A stretch of 64,000 bases of DNA from Doryteuthis pealeii (Eukaryota; Mollusca; Cephalopoda; Myopsida; Loliginidae): NCBI GenBank assembly GCA_023376005.1, contig CM042142.1, positions 44,951,001 to 45,015,000 on the forward strand, given 5' to 3'. The translations under genes were made by a program, and so were the position numbers. The notes under the pieces are model-generated. The model ran no database searches. It was not told the DNA's origin and saw only the letters and a list, made by a program, of their open reading frames with translations. This document shows, piece by piece, positions 9,136-20,348 of this stretch. Within the stretch, counting starts at the first letter, position 1, and each line of letters begins with the position of its first letter.

Positions 9136-9182
<47 letters not shown>
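9136..9182. repeat. (GA)n microsatellite
   Basis: Perfect dinucleotide run about 45 bp long, within otherwise unique intergenic DNA (8927-9485). That stretch also holds a CAA-rich run at 9387-9425. Confidence 0.9.
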
Positions 9183-9183
<1 letters not shown>

Positions 9184-9485
9184 TTGACTAGAGCAGTGAT
9201 CTTGCTAAAAAAAAACATTAAAGTAAACCTATTATTTTCTAATGACAAGAAAATTCTCCCAGTCCGTCCGGATTCCAAATTTGATTGAAAATTGGATGAG
9301 GCGAGGAACGTTCTGAATTTTAGAATGATACATTTGGGTATATTTTTAACAGTGACTTAAAGTACCCACCAACCCCACTGAAGAAAAACAACAACAACAA
9401 CAGCAACAACAATAACAACAACACATGCCCTTAAAACTACACGTATTCTAATTCAACTTATTTTTATTACTTTTAGCTTTTTACC

Positions 9486-9811
9486 TTTTACACCACACAC
9501 ACATATACAAGAACATACACACACATACGCACAAATATATATACCATATATATTATATATGTGTATGTGTGTGTATATTGTATATATGTGTATGTATGTA
9601 TGTATGTGTGAGAGAGTGTTGTATGTATATATGTATATGTGTATATATATATATGTATGTATGTATGTATCACTTTATGTATTTCAATCTTCACACACAC
9701 ACACACAGAAACACACCCACGCACCCACATATATATATATTATATATGTGTATGTGTGTATATTATATATATGTGTATGTATGTATGTATGTGTGAGAGA
9801 GTGTGTGTATG

Positions 9812-9844
<33 letters not shown>

Positions 9845-10035
9845 CACTTTTATGTATTTCAACCTTTACACACACACACAGAAACACACCCACATATATG
9901 TATCATATATATGTGTGTGTGCGTATCTATACATTATATATATACGTCTGTGTGTGTGTGTTAGTATGTGTATATGTGTGAGAGGAAGTGTGTGTGTATA
10001 TATATATATATATATGTATCTCTATATCCCTTTTA
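9486..10035. repeat. higher-order tandem array of mixed microsatellites, period about 175 bp
   Basis: Blocks of (CA)n, (TA)n, (TG)n and (TATG)n recur in the same order. The anchor CACTTTATGTATTTCAA occurs at 9671 and, with one extra T, at 9845, with a third decayed version near 10020. About three units. Open frames of 70-142 codons here are translations of dinucleotide repeats. Confidence 0.8.
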
Positions 10036-10314
10036 CGTATCATTATGGTAATTTCGTTGACACTTAGAAGCATTATATATCTATTCATTTATTCATTGGA
10101 GTATTGAGAGGTTTGTTTTGGAATACTTAATGGTCCAACATTATCATCCCTTGAACACACCGATGTCTCCAGTACATAGACAATATACATATATAAGTAA
10201 ATAAATAAGACTGGCGACGTCGACGAGCAACTAATTTAGCAGTCGTGTTGGATTGTATATCTTTTATAGGCTTTTGCTTAAAGCCAACATTTATCAGACA
10301 CAGTAAACGTGAAT

Positions 10315-11085
10315 GGAAATGCCAATTCAGAGATCCGTACCCCAATAAGGAAAGATCGTTTTGTTGAAGGTCTCAAAATGCTTCTTAGATTTTTGGTTTT
10401 TTTTTAGGGGGATGCTTTTGGGGTGTTCTTTGCAGGCAACTGTATTGCTTTTCAAATTCAAAGCAACTTTTGACAATTAATTGGGTGTGTACTTAAGCAA
10501 CGGCTCGTACTGTAAACAACCTGAGTCCGTACCCCCCCTAAGTAGCGATCGTTTTGTTTAAGGGCTCAAAATGTTGCTTAGTTTATTTTTGTTTTGTTTT
10601 TTTATATATATTTACCAACACCTCCGCACGAGCAGGATGTGACATAAGGTCAATTTCTTTTCTGAATTTGGGGTCGTTGGTCGTTGGGCGTTGGGTGTAC
10701 TTTTTCGTTATTTGCTGGCAACTGTATTGATTTTAATTTCAAGCAACTTTTGACAATTAATTGGGTGTGTACTTAAGCAACAGCACGTACTGTAAACAAC
10801 CTGAATCCGTACCCGCCTAAGTACGTTTTGTTGAAGGTCTGAAAATTTTGGTTAGTTTGAATTTTGTTTTTTTAAGTGGGCGTTGGGCGTTGAGGTGTAC
10901 TTTTTCATTATTTGCAGGAAATTTTATTGATTTTTAATTTCAAAGCATTTTTTGGAACCAACTGGGTGACTACCTAAGCAACAGCAGGTACTGTAAGCAA
11001 TCTGAGTCTGTACCCGCCTAAGTAACGATCATTTTGTTGAAGGTCTCAAAATGTTGCTTAGTTTGTTATTGTTTTGTTTTTTATA
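10315..11085 (+). repeat. tandem array built on a 5S-like SINE core, part 1
   Basis: Units recur at about 10462, 10741 and 10945, with a unit end at about 10335. Each has 'AATTGGGTG' and 'TACTTAAGCAA', then 'GTACTGTAAACAACC', 'GAGTCCGTACC' and 'TTTTGTTGAAGGTCT'. The middle is the end of the 5S-rRNA-like core of SINE-5S. The flanking part is private to the array. At 10607-10670 a scrap of SINE-C 3' end (minus) is included. Confidence 0.7.
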
Positions 11086-11089
11086 TATA

Positions 11090-11362
11090 TTTACCAACCC
11101 CTCTGCACGAGCAGGATGTGACACAGGCTCAATTCTTCAAATTCAACAGGTTTGAATTCAGAGTTTTCCTTCTTCTAGACCGGTTGCCTAACCAAGGTTA
11201 AAGAGCCCGATCTTCCCTACTATTTACCTATAGCTGGAGGGAGAGTAGGATTCATACCTTTTCCCAAGGGTATTAGCGCTAAGGGAAAATTACTACACAG
11301 AAGATTTGAACTCGGGGCGACGAGTTCATTTCCCATGACTTTAACTATTACACCACGCCCTT
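11090..11362 (-). mobile_element. SINE-C inserted in the 5S-like array
   Basis: Minus-strand SINE-C from its tail (ACCAACCCCTCTGCACGAGC) to a head ending CATTACACCACGCCC-like at about 11355. Body motifs 'GAATTCAGAGTTTTCCTTCT' and 'CCCAAGGGTATTAGCGCTA' are intact. Confidence 0.85.
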
Positions 11363-11816
11363 CCTTTTTTGTTTTGTTTTTTTTATGTTAGGGCTTGGAG
11401 TTTGTTGTAACGCGTTCTTTGCGGTATCCGAAAGAGCAATAACGCCGTAGTAAATCACAGTACGCACTTTATTGTTCAAATCCGAGCTGTGCCAAGCTGT
11501 CTTTCTGTCCCAAACAAGCTAACTTCTACTTTATAATTAGGGTAGACAAGTCCACCACAACAGGGTTGGGGTGTACTTTTTTGTTATTTCCAGGCAACTT
11601 TATTGATTTTCAGTTTCAAAGCAACTTTTGTCATTTAATTGGGTGACCACTTAAGCAATAGCAGATACTGTAAATAACCGGAGTCCGTACACTTCTAAAA
11701 AAATATCATTTTTGTAGGTCTCAAAATGTTGTTTTGGGAGGAGGTGTAGTTTTTTGTTATTTTTGGGCAATCATTTTGATTTTCAATTTCAAAACAACTT
11801 ATGACAAGTTAAATAC
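11363..11816 (+). repeat. unique insert and last units of the 5S-like array
   Basis: 11400-11560 is unique GC-balanced DNA, unrecognised. 11575-11715 is another array unit (AATTGGGTGACCACTTAAGC, GGAGTCCGTAC), closest to the SINE-5S consensus. A partial unit follows to about 11810. Confidence 0.6.
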
Positions 11817-12178
11817 ATTTTACCTTCATTTAACGTCTTATAGAAATTAGAGTCACAGGGGTTTCTAATGTAGTGATACTCAGCTGTGACCAAGATCAAA
11901 CAGTCAATCGCTGAAACTCTCGTGTTGGGGGTGGGAGGCAGTCAGACTTTTTGAAAAGGGTCAGTTAGTTTACGGGGTAGCGAAAAGTCACGACATACAT
12001 TTCAGCTTCATTTAACGTCTCATTTAAATTAGAGTGACAGGGTTTTCTAATGTAGTGATACTCAGCTAATGTGACCAAGAGCAAACGGTCAATCGCTGGA
12101 ACTCTCATTTTGAGGGCGAGCGGAAGTTAGGCGTTTTGAAAAAGGTCAGTTAATTATCAGGACTGCGACAAATGCAGT
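11817..12178. repeat. 182-bp tandem duplication
   Basis: Two copies, 11817-11998 and 11999-12178, with TTCATTTAACGTCT at 11825 and 12007. Shared segments run to the end (CTAATGTAGTGATACTCAGCT, GGTCAGTTA). Roughly 80 percent alike by eye. Confidence 0.8.
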
Positions 12179-12511
12179 TAAAAGTTAAATGCAGTGAAAA
12201 ATTGCCTTTTCTTTCATTGCAGAAATGAATTTACCCAAGGACGGGTGGGATTCTTCTTGGTATCTCAGAAGGGCAGGTTTTTATACATTTTCTATGTATA
12301 CTACCACCTGTCCTGAATTGCCCCATTGATGAGACCCTATTTTCAAGTAATCATTTCAATAGCCACATGTTGCACAGTTATGAATTTTTAAGTATCTAAT
12401 AACAATTCTTCGTGAACAACGATTGCTTTAAGTAACTATTATTAGTACAAATAATTTACACTTATATAGCATCAAGTATTCCTAGTGAATAAAATAATTT
12501 TTTAACAGATT
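12179..12511. other. no gene seen
   Basis: Unique AT-rich DNA after the 182-bp duplication; short frames only. Confidence 0.45.
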
Positions 12512-12665
12512 ATTTACCCATAGATGGGACGCAAACAGGGGCTACCACTCCGGATCAAAAGGACCTGAGAGTAATTGGCAATGAAAGGGTGCTCTGCACT
12601 CCCCAGATCTCCAGATCTGATACCAATCATATGTAGTTCAGCGTCATACTCAGGACACCTCTTTT
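12512..12665 (-). mobile_element. Rep-A fragment
   Basis: Internal piece: 'CCCATAGATGGGAC', 'GCTACCACTCCGG', 'GAAAGGGTGCTCTGCACTCC' and 'TTCAGCGTCATACTCAGGAC'. Both ends lost. A (TA)n/(GA)n run follows at 12691-12785. Confidence 0.65.
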
Positions 12666-12687
12666 TGTGAGGTCTCAGCAAGAGAGA

Positions 12688-12690
<3 letters not shown>

Positions 12691-12748
<58 letters not shown>

Positions 12749-12786
12749 GAGAGAGGGGGGAGAGAAATTGAGAGAGAGGGGGGAAG
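12691..12786. repeat. (TA)n and GA-rich microsatellite
   Basis: Perfect (TA)n about 54 bp, then GAGAG/GGGG-rich. Confidence 0.9.
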
Positions 12787-13364
12787 AGACCCTGTTTCAT
12801 ATATGAGGATATAATTATTGTGTTAGCATAACATTTATTCTTAGAATAACAATAAATAAATAAATTAAAACTTAGTTCAATTCAAACATTTTATTAAACA
12901 TCAAAACAATGATTATTAACTAAAAAAAAAGTCTTTCCTAAATATACTCAAATTTGAGAGACCAACCAGTCTGGTGGAGAGCGAAATTAAGGATATCTGG
13001 TATCTTCTATTGAGCTAACCCCTCGGAATTAAATTCTGGTCGACTCGTCATGGAACTGGTCTGTAGGTATCTATTGGATATGAGTGCTAAAATCTTCTGT
13101 GTACGTCACGGATTGCTAGATCCAATCACAGAAAGGCTGCCCCTCACTTATTTTCATACATAGAAATACACGTATTTTACTGACCTGAACATAATTGTAT
13201 ATTTAAGACATAGTGCCACCTAATCATTTTCACTTTCTCAAGACATGTATGTACAGATATACAGCCACACGCATACGTACATGAACCTATGGTTACGTGG
13301 GTTTGAATATCTTTGTTTAATGGTATGTCAACCTTCGTGGGTTATTTGATGCCAAAGCCACCCT
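12787..13364. other. no gene seen
   Basis: Unique AT-rich DNA. A short Rep-A tail-like scrap (GGTATGTCAACCTTCGTGGG) lies near 13321-13350. Confidence 0.45.
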
Positions 13365-13500
13365 TGTATGGTTATACCAACCCTTCCACACGAGCAGGGT
13401 TTGACACAAAGTCTATTTTCAAGCGGAGATTAACTGGTCTGAATTCAGAGTTTTCCTTCTCTTGTGCCAGTTGCCATACCAAGGTTAACTCTCTGCCAAC
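13365..13500 (-). mobile_element. SINE-C 3' fragment
   Basis: Starts at the tail (ACCAACCCTTCCACACGAGC), includes 'GAATTCAGAGTTTTCCTTCT', stops before the middle. 5'-truncated. Confidence 0.7.
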
Positions 13501-13607
13501 CAAATTTATCCCACGACTGTACAATGGTATTTTTTTTACCTGTATGATGAGATATTTCAAAGTTCACTATCTACTCACCTCAGAACTCATTCTATTCAAA
13601 TAAAAGC

Positions 13608-13848
13608 GTAAAGTCGTCGGGGCGGCCTAATGGTATCAGCCTGGTATCAGTCTGGTATCAGCGAGACAGCGAGGGAGTCTATCCCCTTTCCACTAGCGCT
13701 AGACCAAAGAGATTATTTTAGCGTCTGATGTGGAGCGCCACACCTACCATCAACTCCTCACTTTACCGCACAAATCCCTGTGCTACTCATACGCCGAGTT
13801 GGCGAGAGCCGGTATCGAATCAGGAACCTTGTGATTCCTAAATAAAGT
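13608..13848 (-). mobile_element. SINE-B, 5'-truncated
   Basis: From the 3' end (GTCGTCGGGGCGGCC) through 'GAGCGCCACACCTACCATCA' and 'TACTCATACGC..GAGTTGGCGA' to the B box region (GTATCGAATC). The A-box part is missing. It contains a small local triplication of TGGTATCAG at 13630-13665. Confidence 0.85.
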
Positions 13849-13934
13849 CCTATTATTATTTTAATCTAAGTCCTTCTGCTTAATTGTTATGAATTAACCA
13901 TCAGTTTTTGTACTTTGCTTGGGTGTGTTAGGAG

Positions 13935-14150
13935 AGCCGCTGTGAGTGCTTTAAAGTAGGCAAAGAGTAAAAGATCCCATTCTGTCCTACTATTTATCCA
14001 TAGCTGGAGGTAGAATAGCTAAATTCGTACCTCCCCCAAAGGTATTAGTGCTGTGTAAAATGCAATCTGCCGCGCTCAGGATTTGAACTCGTCTCGCCGT
14101 GTCAATTTCCTACGACGTTAAACCGTTACACCACGCGTTTGAGCTCCTTG
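13935..14150 (-). mobile_element. SINE-C, 3'-truncated
   Basis: Holds the body (CTATTTATCCATAGCTGGAGG; GGTATTAGTGCTGTGTAAAA) and the head: B box GGATTTGAACTC and A-box side CCGTTACACCACGCG. The SINE tail is missing. Confidence 0.75.
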
Positions 14151-14206
14151 ACATGCGCAAAGCTGTAAAGATACTTTTGGTAAGTTACTTGTCTCCTCTC
14201 TCTCAG

Positions 14207-14560
14207 AACTCACAATAAACTCTTCCTAATCAAACCCAATTTGGGAGGCTGGAAACCAACTTTAAGGAAGTCTAGAAAGGAACAAGTCATTGTGTCCCGA
14301 TTATGCATTGGTCATACAAGACTAACGCACTGCTATATACTCAAACAAGAACAACAACCACAATGTGGAACATGTCAAACACCTTTGACAGTTAAACACT
14401 TGTTCATGGAATGCAGGTTTTTTTGCTCACATCAGAAACCGTTATTTTAAACAATATGAAAGATCTATTTGAAAATGTCAACATGGAGGATATTCTCTCT
14501 TTTTTTAGAGAAATAAAATTATACCATAGAATATAGACATGAAACAAATCAATACCATAC
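14207..14560 (+). pseudogene. LINE-I C-terminal fragment
   Basis: Translation gives RKEQVIVSRLCIGHTRLTHC, then KQEQQPQCGTCQTPLTVKHL and FMECRFF, the C-terminal region after RNase H in I-clade LINEs, with a CxxC...HxxxxC knuckle. A frameshift at the T-run near 14418 separates it from MKDLFENVNMEDILSFFREI and a stop near 14540. The 3' UTR runs to the tail at 14735-14785. Confidence 0.8.
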
Positions 14561-14734
14561 AACATAATCCCAAATAATGCTAACAGATTGTTAAAACCAA
14601 TTACTAAAATGGATAAATATAATACACGATATGAAATGAATATTTTTAGAAAAAACAATATTTATTTCATACTGTCGGATTCACTTTTCAAATACACGAT
14701 ATGTATTACTTCCTAATCGTTAGGCATGACATAA

Positions 14735-14787
14735 CCCCAGACGGGTTGATATGCCGTTAAAATCAATAAACAAATAAACAAACAACT
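14735..14787 (+). repeat. LINE-I 3' tail
   Basis: GGGTTGATATGCCGTTAAAA followed by (CAATAAA)-type repeats. Same tail as Rep-A and SINE-5S. It belongs with the LINE-I fragment just upstream. Confidence 0.75.
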
Positions 14788-15035
14788 TTCCCTCAGAACG
14801 CACGCCATTTGCAATTCATGCACGCTCAAAATCTCAGACGAGCGAATACATATCGTAGGTAATGAAGAAGAGTCTGTGCGAAAAAGTAATTAATATTTCA
14901 CAATAAGCGAACAAGGGAGCGACGATAATGTGGACAAAAAAATAATTAACAATTTATCAGTGTTCGGGCAACGTTCGTATTTCGAAAGACACGAGTCAAA
15001 AGGCCAAACTTACTAACACGGACGCTGCTCATAAT

Positions 15036-15660
15036 TAGGTTGGTTGGTTGGTTGGTTAGATTTTATGGCATGTTAACCCTTGTTGGCTTATTTTATGCTG
15101 CAGATGTTTTGTTTTATTCATTCTTGATAGTATTCAATTTTTCTTTTTCAAACTCAATTTTCTTAGAGACATTTTGGAGGCCGTGATGTAATGGTTAGAG
15201 TCGTAGGAAATGGATTCGCCGACCCCATTTCAAATCCTGGACGAAGCTACAGTTCACATAGGGCTAATACCCTCGGGAATGGTATGAATTCAACTAATTT
15301 TCCACCAGCTATAGGTAACTTGAAGGGCAGAATGGGCTCTTTAACCATGGTTAGGCAAACAGTCTAGGAGAAGGAAAACTCAATTCAATCCAATTAAACT
15401 CCGTTTGGTGGTCACTACTAGAATAGGCTCAGTCCTAATTAGTGATCCATTCACTAATTAAAAAAAAACTAATAAGTTTACTAATAATTTAAAACTCATT
15501 TTTTCCATTTAACCCATTAATGGGACCTTAACAAGTGCTACCAATCCGGGTCAGAGTGGACCTGGGAATAATGGCGATGAAGGGGTACTCCACACTCCCC
15601 ATAGCACTACAACGTTGTCACCACTCTGCCACCGTGAGGAGGGGTTGGACTTTAGGGTGC
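15036..15660 (-). mobile_element. Rep-A interrupted by SINE-C
   Basis: Rep-A tail part 15036-15165 (GGTTGGTTGG, TTTTATGGCATGTTAACCC) and inner part 15495-15610 (CCATTTAACCCATTAATGGG, GGGTCAGAGTGGACCTGGGA). They are split by the plus-strand SINE-C at 15172-15412 and an AT-rich filler. Confidence 0.7.
15172..15412 (+). mobile_element. SINE-C inside Rep-A
   Basis: Gln-like head 'GTGATGTAATGGTTAGAGTC', B box 'ATTTCAAATCCTGG'. The body continues to 'GGAGAAGGAAAACTC' and 'AAACTCCGTTTGG'. The tail was lost or replaced. Confidence 0.8.
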
Positions 15661-16048
15661 ATTGATAACGGATTCAGGTTTGTTTGGAGATCTCAGAAAC
15701 CATTGAAAAAACTTTTGAATATATATTTTGAATATATATTTCTTTTTTATTACTTTCCAGACGTAAATTATTAAAAATGTTTTGTGTGCTTTTTTTTAAG
15801 GCCAAGTGACCGTTGCCGACGTAAAGTCAAACCCTCCTCACTCTAAACATCCATGAATTATCAGCCAACTGAGTATCAGCCCAGCAACCAAGATTCGAGC
15901 CTCTCCAATGCAGTGCCGGTCAAGAGATAAGTATACAATTAAATATTCGGACCAAGACACCATTAAGCACCCCATTTGCGACCTAGATTCAAAAGGACAT
16001 GTTTTGCTTTTCACCGTCAGAATCCGGTTGTTTGTTAACAGATGATTT
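15661..16048. other. no gene seen
   Basis: Unique sequence. The frames here are short or run into the (GA)n tract. Confidence 0.45.
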
Positions 16049-16054
16049 TTAGAG

Positions 16055-16116
<62 letters not shown>

Positions 16117-16532
16117 AGAAAGAGAGAGAGAGAGAGAGAGAGTCGAATTCTTTAACACATGTTTTTCAGTCACCCGCCTATGACTAACTCGCCCAACTGC
16201 GAACCCCGACTGCTCTCGGCAAGTTCCGTCAACCCGACTGTCCGACCGACCCCACTGCCCCAGGCCAACTGTCGCAAAATCTAAGATTCCCTCATTATAT
16301 AGAAATGGGTGTGGAACTTGGTTTTTTTAATTTTTTATTATAAAACTATAAACGAAAGACACGTTTTTATATTAAAGACACTTTCTTTTAATTATTTCAT
16401 GTTGTTGTTAATTCAATAGCAATTCTTTTTTAATTATAAAACTTTTAAGTTAGACCCGTTTAACACGGGAATGATTAAAGCTATAATAGATATATTATAA
16501 GGCAAAATGATAACTGCTAACCTTAATCCCCA

Positions 16533-16551
16533 CCCTAACCCTAACCCTAAC
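16533..16551. repeat. short interstitial telomere-like repeat
   Basis: Three CCCTAA units in a row, the complement of TTAGGG. Too short for a true telomere. Confidence 0.7.
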
Positions 16552-16930
16552 AAAATCTTTTTTTGAATAAATACTTTTTAATATTAAGTATATGTAGAGG
16601 CACATGGAAAATAAATAAACATGTTTTAAGTTTGTTTTTTTTTAATAACAATATTAGTTTATCTTTAGTGCAAAAATTTTTTTTTTCACATATGCTAAAA
16701 ACAACAACATGAAATAATGATTTTTTTTTTATTAAAATCAAAAACTATTTTAGTATAACAATGTTACTGGTTTTTATCGGCCGGTTGTTTTATTTACTAA
16801 CAACCGGTGAAAAGCAAAATTCAGTTCCAAATATTCTATCCCAGCACATCATCACTCCATTCGGAAATAAGTGCCATAACCTAACAAACGTTGACACGTC
16901 ATCCCTCCATTCCGAAATGAGAGCGTAACG

Positions 16931-16972
16931 TAACAGGATGCTCTACCGACTGAGCTAAACCGACTGGTAAAA
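16931..16972 (-). mobile_element. tRNA-like SINE head fragment
   Basis: Minus strand reads GTCGGTTTAGCTCAGTCGG and TAGAGCATCC, the 5' half of the Lys/Arg-like head used by SINE-B and SINE-5S. No B box follows. Its surroundings (16552-17210) are otherwise unique AT-rich DNA with no gene seen. Confidence 0.65.
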
Positions 16973-17212
16973 GTAACTGGCAATTATTTTTCGTACACTT
17001 ATTTCTACATTTTTGTACCTATTCCTTTTTCATCTTCGTTTCTATAATTGTAATAAATTTGTTATATAAACTGATTAACTTTTACTGTTTACATTGCTTT
17101 CACCTACACCAGACGGAATTGACTCCTCTAACCAAAATGTCTAATAACATTTACATAATTGCCAACTCCCATAATTGCAAATCTACATTTGCTGACCTAA
17201 CAGAAATATATG

Positions 17213-17335
17213 AATTCACCCAACCCCTCCGCACCAGCAGAATGCGACACATGATCAATCTTTAAGAGGAGCTTAAAAGGTTTGAATTCAGAGTTTTCCT
17301 TTTTTTAAGACTGGTTGCCAAACCAAGTGTATCAT
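17213..17335 (-). mobile_element. SINE-C 3' fragment
   Basis: Tail ACCCAACCCCTCCGCACCAG and 'GAATTCAGAGTTTTCC', then the SINE is cut. Confidence 0.7.
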
Positions 17336-17790
17336 AATGGCGCGCCCTACTCGGGAACACCATATTTGTGGCCTTGTGCCAGACACGGAGAAACCTTAAT
17401 AGGATGTAGCATGATTCTCAGACCCTACGGGAGTGGACAAGCAAGAGGATAGTGTAATTCTCATTATCACCTTGAGTCAGTTCGTTAGCCAGGAAGTCTA
17501 GGATTTTGCTATTAAAAATTATTTTAATCGGTTTGTCAGAAGAAAGGGTGGTTGACCCGTTGACCTATTAATTGACACGTGCAATTTGGTAAAACAGTTA
17601 GAACATTCGAAAAGTTCCAAAACGTTATAGAAAGCTCCACACCCATTTCTATATAATGAGGGAACCTTAGATTTTGCGACAGTTGGTCGGTCGGACAGTC
17701 AGGTTGACGGAACTTGCCGAGAGCAGTCGGGGTTGGCAGTTTGGGCGAGTTAGTCATAGGCGGTGACTGAAAAACATGTGTTAAAGAAAT

Positions 17791-17873
<83 letters not shown>

Positions 17874-18242
17874 AACTTGCATTAAGTGAATAAATTGATG
17901 AAAAGCAAGAAGTACTGGCCTCATTTTTATTTTACTACGCCAAAGAAATACTACGAGATCTTTTATGAATGAGAGTCCCCTGCCCAAAGATACCCCGTGG
18001 AGATAGAAAGTTAATTGACCGCAACGAAGAACCACTTGTCTTGTAAGGTGATACCTTTCCCTGACTACGCGAAGAAGTGTGGAAGAATTTTGGGGTCAAC
18101 CAACGAAAAGGACTACTAGATTCTGTGAGTGTTGAAGTTTACATGCCTTGTAAGCGTCCAGCGACTTGTGTGAATTTAATAGTGCCGTGTATTTTGAGGC
18201 ACTGTGAGGCACTGTGAGACACAGTAAAACGCCAATACGTTA

Positions 18243-18318
18243 CACAAGGTTAAACAGCCCATTTCTACCCCACTATTTACCCATAGCTGGAGGAAGAATA
18301 GTTGGATTAATACCAATT
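18243..18318 (-). mobile_element. SINE-C middle fragment
   Basis: AAGGTTAAACAGCCC to TTTACCCATAGCTGGAGG and TTGGATTAATACC. The stretch before it, 17876-18242, is unique with nothing seen. Confidence 0.6.
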
Positions 18319-18351
18319 TGCCACTTGCCATGGACGCGTCGCTTAAGTAAC

Positions 18352-18698
18352 TACCGTATTTGACGACATATAGGACGGCACTCTTTTTCCAAAATTTTGG
18401 CTAAAAAATTGCCCTGCGGCTTATACATCGTAGGTAAAGTTTGAGACCTCCCGTAGGCCTAGGCTAATCTTCTCAATGATGCTCACTAACCCAGCTTACG
18501 CTCAGTACTTTTACCTACCCTAAACTCTATGCATCCTTATGTTATTGCTAGTATTGTTATAATCAAGCACAGCTAGACTGTTTTCAACAATATATGCTTA
18601 AATACACTAAAAACTTTTTTTCGTGAATCTGACCTGCTGAAATAGGGGTGCGTCTTATATGCCTGTGTGTCTTATATGCCGTCAAATGTCACCTCTGA
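18352..18698. mobile_element. MITE with ~25-bp terminal inverted repeats
   Basis: Left end CCGTATTTGACGACATATA and right end (reverse complement) GACATTTGACGGCATATAA are inverted repeats. Inner pairs CCTGCGGCTTATAC and GGGTGCGTCTTATATGCC extend the similarity. About 345 bp, non-coding. Superfamily not assigned. Confidence 0.65.
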
Positions 18699-18974
18699 AT
18701 AGTCGTCGTCAAAATCACCCTGCAAGAAAACGTAGATAATCCTACACATACAGGGGCTATTTTTTAAAAGGTTTTTGATGCAGTATTTTAAAACGAATCT
18801 CAAAAACTGAAGCTGTTTGCAGAATTTGGGAAGTAGTAGAAAATGAAACCAACTGTTCTCCCTCCAGCTATGGGTAAATAAGCACTATCTGACTACCATT
18901 GCATTGCTTAGCATGTTAACAGTTTTAGCTTGTTCCTTGAAATAAAACCCAAAAGTAGACACACATCAGTGGTA

Positions 18975-19240
18975 TTTACCCAACCCTTCCGCTAAACATA
19001 ATTTTTAAGCAGAGTTTAACAGCCTTGAATTTAGAGTTTTCCTTCTCCTAGATTGGTTACAGAACCAAACTTAAAGAGACCGGTATACTCAACTATTTAT
19101 CCATAGCTGTAGGTGGAACAGTTGGATTCATACCTTCTCAAAATGTATTAGCGCTATGTGGAATGAGGGTCAGCCTCGTTCAGCATTTGAAATCGGTCGT
19201 ATCTATTTTCTACGATGATAACCATTACACAATGAGCACC
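18975..19240 (-). mobile_element. SINE-C, nearly complete
   Basis: Tail ACCCAACCCTTCCGC, body 'TTTATCCATAGCTGTAGG' and 'GTATTAGCGCTATGTGGAA', head with CCATTACACAATGAGC. One deletion near the tail. Confidence 0.8.
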
Positions 19241-19800
19241 TACTTTGATATAAATTCGGGTTTAAGGCAAGGAGCTTCTCACGTACAGTTTAGTGGTGCA
19301 AGAATAGCCTCTTTCTCTTTTGGGCACCCAGCCCAGGCATTGACTAACACTGTCTGTGAAAATGGCTCTGAAGCCGAACCAGATATATTAAAATTCAACT
19401 TTCTTTTATAACTTACATTAAATTATACAACAAGCGAGCGTAACAGAAATCTTTTTTTTTTAAGATAGATAAATCAGTAAATAAGGTTCTTGAATAATAG
19501 AACATATTTTTCATTTTGATCTTTCGCGAATTAAACAAAAAAGTTTCCCAATTACATTGTTTATTAATAATAATAATAAAAAAAGCAACAACAAAAAAGT
19601 ATCAAAAACAAACTATAAACGAAAGGCGAATTTCTCGAAGAGTAATTCTTTTGGATATTGACAAAAGTTTTTCTTTCACTTCGATCTCCAAACCGATAAT
19701 CTATCTTTTCACTTGAATAACCATCTATCTTCCAAGACTTATCGCAGAATAATTCCTGACTTGAAAATTAACCAAAATATCCTTGCAAGTTTATATCAAA
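19241..19800. other. no gene seen
   Basis: AT-rich. A fragment near 19600-19630 (AACTATAAACGAAAG) also occurs at 16343-16360. No supported ORF. Confidence 0.4.
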
Positions 19801-19806
19801 ACATCT

Positions 19807-19808
<2 letters not shown>

Positions 19809-19899
<91 letters not shown>

Positions 19900-19922
19900 C
19901 GTGTGTGTGTGTGTGTGTTTTG
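19809..19922. repeat. (TA)n then (TG)n microsatellite
   Basis: Perfect dinucleotide runs directly in front of SINE-B. Confidence 0.95.
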
Positions 19923-19928
19923 TGTGTC

Positions 19929-20153
19929 TGGTCGGTTTAACTCAGTCGGTAGAGCGTCTGCCTGGGAACTAGAAGGTTCCTTGTTCGATACCTACCCTCG
20001 CCAACACAGCATATGAGTAGCACAGGGATCTGTGCGATAAAATAAGGAGCTAATTGCAGGTGTGGCGCTCCACCTTAGACGCTAAAAAAATCTCCTTTGT
20101 CTAGCGCTGGTTAAAATTGGATAGACTCCCTCGCTGTATGGTTGATACCAACT
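19929..20153 (+). mobile_element. SINE-B, complete head
   Basis: tRNA-like head GTCGGTTTAACTCAGTCGG then TAGAGCGTCTGCC, B box 'TTGTTCGATACC'. The body has 'GTATGAGTAGCACAGGGATC'-type sequence (here ATATGAGTAGC), 'GGTGTGGCGCTCC' and 'TAGACTCCCTCGCTG'. It ends at GATACCAACTTTA. Confidence 0.85.
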
Positions 20154-20205
20154 TTATATATATATATATATCATTTAAGTTTTTGCGTATGCTTCTAAAT
20201 TATTT

Positions 20206-20348
20206 AGTTAAAAATTAATGGTAAAATGAATGAAATAAAAATGAATGAAATGATGGAGATAAATGAAAATTTTTTCATTCATCCCCATCATTTCATTTAT
20301 TTTTATTTCATTCATTTTTATTTCATTCATTTTACCATTAATTTTAAC

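Larger units (their letters stand above)
16049..17872. repeat. large inverted repeat with (GA)n/(TC)n outer ends
   Basis: Left arm 16049-16320 and right arm about 17625-17872 are reverse complements, each a dinucleotide tract plus about 180 bp ending at TTTCTATATAATGAGGG (right) or CCCTCATTATATAGAAA (left). They share TTAACACATGTTTTTCAGTC, AACTCGCCCAA and CCGACTGCTCTCGGC. The spacer is 1.3 kb and AT-rich. Arms differ by a few indels. Confidence 0.8.

Noticed and set aside
9559..10067. 140-codon frames at 9.5-10 kb
   Set aside because: Pure microsatellite translation, open in several overlapping frames.
16533..16551. Chromosome end or internal telomere
   Set aside because: Only about three CCCTAA units; too short, and flanked by ordinary AT-rich DNA.
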